Shown: piece by piece, positions 7,952 through 11,859 of the stretch
How positions within the stretch are numbered: position 1 is the stretch's first letter
Layout: each line of letters begins with the position of its first letter
From: an uncultured Bacillota bacterium
Lineage (GTDB): Bacteria > Bacillota_I > Bacilli_A > Izemoplasmatales > UBA1188
Assembly: GCA_937907585.1 (NCBI GenBank)
Contig: CALCVH010000004.1
Span: 1-11,859 of the forward strand
DNA length: 11,859 nucleotides
Direction: 5' to 3'
Notes under the pieces: generated by a model
The model's input: the letters and a program-made list of their open reading frames with translations, nothing else
Databases searched by the model: none
Told to the model about the DNA's origin: nothing
Made by a program: the position numbers and the translations under genes

Positions 7952-8683
7952 CTATAGAAAAACGCACTCATTTTTGTTTGCGGATTCATAAACTTTTTCG
8001 ATATAAAACTTGAGTGTTTTATCTCTTTCAATATTCATCTTTATATCTACTTCTTTTTTTAATACTTTATAAATCGCAACAGCTTTTGTCGCATCATCTA
8101 TCTTTAACCCAAAAAGTTCTAACGTAGAATCGTTATAACAATAAGGGTCAGTATTATCTGTATATAAATATATTGATTGAGGTCTTGTCTTAGTAGAAAC
8201 AACTCTTGACGATTCCATACCTTCTTTTCCCCAGGCAGTATATCTAGTTTGTTCTTCTGTTCCTTCTTTTAATGATGAACCAAGTTCTAGAAGTGCAACC
8301 TTTCCGTTTTCCATTAACAAGGTTGTGTTAATAGCGTTTTTATTAATATACGCTGTTATTTTCTTTATTTTAGAATCTAATACCCATTCAGCAATATCTA
8401 ATTCTTTATATAGAAAAGCATCTATTCCATAGCTTTTATCGATTAATCCACTAACTTTTAAACTAATGGATCCACCAATATTTTTCTTAGCGTTTCTTGC
8501 GACAGCCTCTATCTGAGGGTCTGCTTTCCAGTAAAATAGAGGATATTTATTTCCATCGATAGTAACGATATCGGTCATATCGTTCTTTCCTTTTTCTATG
8601 AAATCCCACTTAGATGTTATGTTAATACAGTTTTTATCTAGAAGGCTTAATACTCCTTCTTTTATATTACATATCGTTTTCAT
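7952..8683 (-). CDS. Protein resembling only the C-terminal domain of Gfo/Idh/MocA oxidoreductases (no Rossmann domain)
   Basis: This 243-residue cytoplasmic protein has no signal peptide or membrane helix. By eye it matches the part of Gfo/Idh/MocA proteins after the lysine motif. The matching parts are an Asp-Pro...Ala-Arg helix ending Ile-Gly-Gly (55-71), Leu-Asp-Ile-Ala-Glu-Trp-Val-Leu (95-102, the Asp-Leu-x-Arg-Trp helix), Met-Glu-Asn-Gly-Lys-Val-Ala (124-130, the FENG strand), Trp-Gly-Lys-Glu-Gly (151-155, the GTKG turn), and an end with Tyr-Glu-Ser then V-x-L. The last two lie at exactly the same spacing as in the neighbouring full-length oxidoreductase (Ser234/Val241 here, Ser366/Val373 there). 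The nucleotide-binding half is absent, and the histidine of HxxD appears as Lys93. It begins 9 bases after the GH28 gene with AGAGGTGA overlapping the stop, so it is an intact gene, not a broken end. A non-catalytic partner of the next gene product is inferred. Confidence 0.8.
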   Translation of the reverse strand: MKTICNIKEGVLSLLDKNCINITSKWDFIEKGKNDMTDIVTIDGNKYPLFYWKADPQIEAVARNAKKNIGGSISLKVSGLIDKSYGIDAFLYKELDIAEWVLDSKIKKITAYINKNAINTTLLMENGKVALLELGSSLKEGTEEQTRYTAWGKEGMESSRVVSTKTRPQSIYLYTDNTDPYCYNDSTLELFGLKIDDATKAVAIYKVLKKEVDIKMNIERDKTLKFYIEKVYESANKNECVFL

Positions 8684-8692
8684 GTTTCACCT

Positions 8693-10189
8693 CTATATAA
8701 TCTTTTTATTGTTGATTGAGACATTAGAACAATTTTTAATGTTATAATCTTTTAGTTTTTCTTTATTATTGATAGTTAAATTTCTAAATTTAATATTGTT
8801 TGCTTTATTATTATCTAAATTGAAGCCATTTATATAGATATATGAATCTGCTTCCTTTTTATAGTTAGCATCTCCACTGTTATATTCAATTTTAATATTT
8901 TTAAATGACAGGTTGGATATACTAGTTAGTTCATTTGATGATTCGCCATCATCGTTATAATCAACTTCTCTTATTAAAATACGAGAAATTTTACTATCTA
9001 GAACTTTTAAATTATTAATATATCCTCCACGTTTTTTGGTTGTCTTAATATGAAGTCCAAAAAATGAATTAGAAAAATCTGAATCCCATATTTTTATATT
9101 TTCTATTCCACCAGATACTTCACTTCCAATAGAAACACCGTGAGACTTTCCTTTATTAATGAAACAAGAAAATATATTAATATTCTTTGATGGAATATTT
9201 ATAATATTACCTTCAGGATTCTTGCCTGATTTTATGGCGATAGAGTCATCGCCAGTATCAAAAGTAGTATCGAATATAGTGCAGTTAGTTGATGAGTCAG
9301 GATTCCATCCATCACCATTCCATATTCCTTTTGATATTATTTTAGATGATAACGTAGTTACATTTTTAGAATATAAAATGTGTACATTCCAAGAAGGGGA
9401 GTTAGATAACTCTAGTCCATCAATAATTACATTTTCTGAATTAGTGATGTTTATTAATCTTCCTCTTGTTCTATGTTTGTTTTCAGTATCGCTTGATAGA
9501 TTCTCTTGATATATGGTTAGTTTATCTCTTTTTTCTTGAGCATCTTTACCATTTATATCTAGAGTGTTAAATAGTAGTTCTTCACCACCACCAACAATCT
9601 TTCCGTTTCCACGAATAACTATATTTTTAGTTGTGAATCTATTATCGTGATCTAAATATCCAATATTTATTAAAGATGAATAGCTTTTAGATTCCCATCC
9701 CTCAAAACGACTATTTATCATAGGCAAATAATCTTCTTTTTTTGTGCTCCCAAGTAGTGTAGCACCTTTTTCAATATATAATTCTGTATTGCTATGAAGC
9801 CGTAAGGCACCAGTTAAAAAGACACCTTTTGGGATTACAACTCTATGATATTTATCACAATCATCAATCGCTTGTTGAATTGCGCTTGTGTTTAATGTTT
9901 TAGAATCTCCTATTGCATTATATGGTGATGAGGTTATTACTATATCTTCTTTTTTATGTTTTGTTTTGTATGTTTTTTGTTCTTTTAATATAATTTCTCT
10001 ATCTTTAGATAGTGAATTGATAGTTAAATTATATAACTTATTTGGTAAAAGGTTTTTAATACGATAAAACGTATTAGTAGTTTCGCCTATTTTAACACCA
10101 TTTAAAAAGATTTCATACCAAAGTATGTTTTCATTTCTTTTATTCCAATATAAAACAATCTCATCACTATAAGATAAATACTTTAGCAT
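8693..10189 (-). CDS. GH28 polygalacturonase-family glycoside hydrolase with N-terminal Fn3-like domain, cytoplasmic
   Basis: This 498-residue enzyme should hydrolyse galacturonic-acid linkages in pectin fragments. Residues 1-75 look like a fibronectin type III domain (Leu-Tyr-Trp, Tyr-Glu-Ile-Phe-Leu-Asn-Gly, Leu-x-Pro-x-x-x-Tyr-x-Leu), the arrangement known from exo-polygalacturonases such as Yersinia YeGH28. The right-handed beta-helix follows from about 83. The GH28 catalytic motifs are present: Asn296-Pro-Asp298 (NTD position), Gly313-Asp-Asp315, Ser349-His350-Gly351, and His380-Ile-Lys382, where His replaces Arg of the usual RIK. The three Asp and the His are intact, so activity is likely. 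There is no signal peptide, so it acts on imported oligomers, which fits an exo-acting enzyme. GAAGGAT sits about six bases before the ATG. It is the first gene of the operon, after a 100-base gap. A rhamnogalacturonan or other uronic-acid specificity cannot be excluded. Confidence 0.92.
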   Translation of the reverse strand: MLKYLSYSDEIVLYWNKRNENILWYEIFLNGVKIGETTNTFYRIKNLLPNKLYNLTINSLSKDREIILKEQKTYKTKHKKEDIVITSSPYNAIGDSKTLNTSAIQQAIDDCDKYHRVVIPKGVFLTGALRLHSNTELYIEKGATLLGSTKKEDYLPMINSRFEGWESKSYSSLINIGYLDHDNRFTTKNIVIRGNGKIVGGGEELLFNTLDINGKDAQEKRDKLTIYQENLSSDTENKHRTRGRLINITNSENVIIDGLELSNSPSWNVHILYSKNVTTLSSKIISKGIWNGDGWNPDSSTNCTIFDTTFDTGDDSIAIKSGKNPEGNIINIPSKNINIFSCFINKGKSHGVSIGSEVSGGIENIKIWDSDFSNSFFGLHIKTTKKRGGYINNLKVLDSKISRILIREVDYNDDGESSNELTSISNLSFKNIKIEYNSGDANYKKEADSYIYINGFNLDNNKANNIKFRNLTINNKEKLKDYNIKNCSNVSINNKKII

Positions 10190-10217
10190 TTGATATCCTT
10201 CTTTTAAATAATGTTTT

Positions 10218-10250
10218 ATATCTAGGCGGAATAATGTTCCGCCTAGATAT
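10218..10250. terminator. Perfect 14-bp-stem hairpin between the repeat-protein gene and the GH28 operon
   Basis: Bases 10218-10231 pair with 10237-10250 without mismatch (core TCTAGGCGGAA), around a 5-base loop. It is by far the most GC-rich stretch in the gap. It is placed to end transcription of the repeat-protein gene or to sit in the leader of the GH28 operon. A T-rich tail (TTTTGTTT) follows the stem only on the plus strand. On the minus strand, which all genes use, the stem is followed by AAAAC, so it is not a textbook intrinsic terminator in the gene direction. It may act mainly as a stop for plus-strand transcription, a weak bidirectional terminator, or an mRNA-stabilising structure. 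Confidence 0.6.
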
Positions 10251-10261
10251 TTTGTTTAGTC

Positions 10262-10279
10262 AACTATATTAATATAGTT
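10262..10279. promoter_or_regulatory. 18-bp perfect palindrome, candidate operator of the GH28 operon
   Basis: AACTATATTAATATAGTT is a complete 18-base palindrome lying 10 bases after the stop of the repeat-protein gene and about 70 bases before the GH28 start. Its downstream end (minus-strand sense) overlaps TTGACT (10263-10258), which matches five of six bases of a sigma-A -35 box. I find no -10 box at a proper distance from it; TATAAA lies too far downstream, in the foot of the hairpin. The operator reading is inferred from symmetry and position at the head of a sugar operon. At this AT content a short palindrome can arise by chance, although 18 perfect bases is longer than expected. Confidence 0.4.
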
Positions 10280-10289
10280 AATCAAAGAA

Positions 10290-11859
10290 TTATTGTTCTT
10301 TCTTTCTTAATACGAAAGCAACAGATGATAAAGCTAAACCTAAGAATAATACTAATCCACTACCTACAACGCTTGATTTACATCCCTTCTTAGCAGAAGT
10401 AGTTGTTTCAGTTTCTTTAGTTGGTTGTTTATCAGTAGTTGTTGGTTGTTCAGCTGTAGTTGTAGGTTCTTCTTCAGTAGTTGTTGGTTCCTCAACTGTT
10501 GTAGTAGGTTCCTCAACTGTAGTTGTTGGTTCTTCTATTGCTTCATATGAAGCATAAAGTGTAGTGTCTTGAGTTAAAGCTTCACCATTATAAGCTGTTG
10601 TTAAAGCTTGATCAGTGAATAATCCTTTGAATTCATAGCCTTCTTTGTTATCGAATTGGCTAGCTGTTACTGATGTGTTATAAGCGATAACAATAGTAGC
10701 ATCTACAAAGTCAGCACTCTTAACTGTAACAATGATTTCTTTAGCAGTATATTTTGCAGTTAATGTGATATCAGAAGTTAATTTAGAACCAAATTCAAAC
10801 TTTTCAGTACCTAAATACCAAGCTTCGAAATCGAATCCTTCTTTTTCAGGAACTTCTGCGAATGCAGTGATTGTGTCTAATGCAGTAAATTGTTTTGGTG
10901 CAATAGTTGTTCCGCCATCAGTATCGAATGTAATTGTGTAAGTAATTACTTCATATTCTGCTTCTGCAGTCATATTGGCTGTAATAGTTGTATCAGCAGC
11001 AATGTTCCAACCTTTTGCAGTGTATCCTTCTTTTGCTGGGATTTCAGGAGCAGTTACAGAGCTGAATAATGTTCCATAGTCTACATTTTCAACTGTTGAT
11101 AAAGTAGTATCGTCTGCTTTGAATGTAACGGTGTATTTATTTATTTCATAAACAGCTTCTGCAGTTGTGTTAGCTGTAATAGCTGTATCAGCAGCAACAC
11201 TCCAACCCTTAGCTGTACAACCTTCCTTAGCAGGAATCTCTGGAGCAGTTACAGCACTAAATAGTGTACCATGTACAACGTTTTCAACTGTTGAAACAGT
11301 AGTATCACCTGACTTGAATGTAACAGTGTATTTGTTTTGTTCGTAAACAGCTTCTGCAGTTAAATTGCCAGTAACAGCAGCGTTATCAGCAACACTCCAT
11401 CCTTTTGCAGTGTATCCTTCTTTTGCTGGGATTTCAGGTGCAGTTACAGAGCTGAATAATGTTCCATAGTCTACATTTTCAACTGTTGATAGAGTAGTAT
11501 CGTCTGCTTTGAATGTAACGGTGTATTTATTTATTTCATAAACAGCTTCAGCAGTCATGTTAGCAGTAACAGCTGTATCAGCAGTTACATTCCATCCCTT
11601 AACTGTATGACCTTCTTTTTCTGGAATTTCTGGAGCAGTTAAACTACCGAATAATGTTCCTTCTAATACATCATCTAATGTAGATACAGTAGTATCATCT
11701 GCTTTATAAGTAACAGCATAACTACCTTTGAATTCTGTATCATAGTAGTGAATTTTGTTGTTTTCATCAGCTTTGAGTGAGTTTCCATCAATTGACATAA
11801 CGCAGAATCTAGTGAATTCATCTGTACTACGTCTTACTGATCTAGCTACACCTACTGAT
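10290..11859 (-). CDS. Repeat-rich surface protein, C-terminal part (5' end outside window): InlB B-type repeats, Thr/Pro/Glu linker, KGC anchor
   Basis: The frame is open to the right edge, 20 codons beyond the first in-window Met (ATG at 11798). That Met has no ribosome binding site before it, so the true start lies outside. Residue numbers here count from that Met. Five units of exactly 65 residues start at Tyr27, 92, 157, 222 and 287. Each has Tyr-x-(Val/Ile)-Thr, a Pro-x-Lys-Glu-Gly turn and a Gly/Ala-Trp, the pattern of the Listeria-Bacteroides (Flg_new) repeat; a diverged sixth unit follows at about 352-420. Next come a stalk of (E)EPTTT repeats (about 421-468), then Lys471-Gly-Cys473-Lys-Ser-Ser, a hydrophobic helix (about 477-497) and an Arg-Lys-Lys tail. 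It is an adhesin-like stalk on the cell surface. It is separated from the GH28 operon by a hairpin, so it probably belongs to another transcription unit. Confidence 0.88.
   Translation of the reverse strand, partial: SVGVARSVRRSTDEFTRFCVMSIDGNSLKADENNKIHYYDTEFKGSYAVTYKADDTTVSTLDDVLEGTLFGSLTAPEIPEKEGHTVKGWNVTADTAVTANMTAEAVYEINKYTVTFKADDTTLSTVENVDYGTLFSSVTAPEIPAKEGYTAKGWSVADNAAVTGNLTAEAVYEQNKYTVTFKSGDTTVSTVENVVHGTLFSAVTAPEIPAKEGCTAKGWSVAADTAITANTTAEAVYEINKYTVTFKADDTTLSTVENVDYGTLFSSVTAPEIPAKEGYTAKGWNIAADTTITANMTAEAEYEVITYTITFDTDGGTTIAPKQFTALDTITAFAEVPEKEGFDFEAWYLGTEKFEFGSKLTSDITLTAKYTAKEIIVTVKSADFVDATIVIAYNTSVTASQFDNKEGYEFKGLFTDQALTTAYNGEALTQDTTLYASYEAIEEPTTTVEEPTTTVEEPTTTEEEPTTTAEQPTTTDKQPTKETETTTSAKKGCKSSVVGSGLVLFLGLALSSVAFVLRKKEQ
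10395..10538 (-). repeat. Short tandem coding repeats of a Thr/Pro/Glu stalk
   Basis: These bases encode about five to six copies of a seven-residue unit (Glu-Pro-Thr-Thr-Thr-Val-Glu and variants), made from 21-base DNA repeats that drift towards the 3' end (Gln, Asp, Lys replace Glu). It lies between the folded repeats and the membrane anchor and should form an extended spacer, holding the head of the protein away from the membrane. Such repeats change in number by slippage. Confidence 0.8.
10746..11720 (-). repeat. Tandem array of five 195-bp coding repeats
   Basis: The five 65-codon units have identical length, with no insertions or deletions between the starts of successive units. Units two and four are nearly identical in DNA: 11011-11159 and 11401-11549 differ at only two of 149 positions by eye (11049/11439 and 11102/11492). 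The unit between them is clearly more diverged. This points to recent duplication of a two-unit block, or gene conversion between alternate units. Unit number may vary between strains, and short reads may collapse here. Confidence 0.85.

Noticed and set aside
7952..8683. Decayed pseudogene of a full-length oxidoreductase
   Set aside because: The frame is intact, the ATG has a good ribosome binding site abutting the previous stop, and there is no leftover coding sequence for a Rossmann domain in the 9-base gap, so a real short gene is more likely.
10190..10289. A sigma-A promoter for the GH28 operon with both boxes
   Set aside because: TTGACT at 10263-10258 is a good -35 match, but the nearest -10-like hexamers are about 8 or 21 bases away instead of 16-18, so I do not call a complete promoter.
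10746..11720. CRISPR array reading of the regular 195-bp repeats
   Set aside because: The repeats are fully coding, contiguous and in frame with a recognised surface-protein repeat family; there are no short direct repeats separated by unique spacers.
11796..11798. ATG at 11798 as the true start of the repeat-rich surface protein
   Set aside because: The frame continues open for 20 more codons to the window edge, no ribosome binding site precedes this ATG, and a surface protein should begin with a signal peptide, which is missing here.

Overview
The window is AT-rich, and every gene I can support lies on the minus strand. It reads as part of a carbohydrate-utilisation locus, probably for pectin-derived oligogalacturonides, from a low-GC Gram-positive lineage close to the Mollicutes. 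Candidates by style are Acholeplasmatales, RF39, Izemoplasmatales or Erysipelotrichales-like Bacilli. The support for that placement is indirect: very strong AGGAGG-type ribosome binding sites, no LPXTG anchors on the large surface proteins, a Lys-Gly-Cys plus membrane helix plus basic tail at two protein C-termini, and lipoprotein and ABC-transporter genes of Firmicutes type. Tryptophan is encoded by TGG and the standard code gives full-length proteins, so this is not a typical UGA=Trp Mycoplasma. The taxon is an inference.

Layout in the direction of transcription (high to low coordinates). At 11859-10290 is the 3' part of a repeat-rich surface protein whose start lies outside the window; it has Listeria-Bacteroides (InlB B-type) repeats, a Thr/Pro/Glu linker and a KGC C-terminal anchor. 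A 100-base gap (10289-10190) holds an 18-bp perfect palindrome and a 14-bp-stem hairpin. Eight tightly packed genes then follow and almost certainly form one operon: a cytoplasmic GH28 polygalacturonase-family enzyme with an Fn3-like N-terminus, a small protein resembling only the C-terminal half of Gfo/Idh/MocA oxidoreductases, a full-length Gfo/Idh/MocA oxidoreductase, an 894-residue surface protein with Ig-like domains and a KGC anchor, a sugar-binding lipoprotein, two MalF/MalG-type permeases, and the 5' part of another secreted protein that runs off the left edge. Gaps between the eight genes are 1 to 19 bases. In most junctions the ribosome binding site touches or lies within the end of the preceding gene, so translation is probably coupled.

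Proposed working (inference): the surface proteins bind polysaccharide or oligosaccharide outside the cell, the lipoprotein passes oligosaccharides to the two permeases (the ATPase is not in the window and is probably a shared MsmX/MalK-type protein), and GH28 cleaves them inside the cell, with the oxidoreductase pair acting on the products. The least ordinary points are the Rossmann-less partner beside the complete oxidoreductase, the homologous N-terminal module shared by the two secreted proteins that flank the transporter genes, and the shared KGC-type C-terminal sorting signal.
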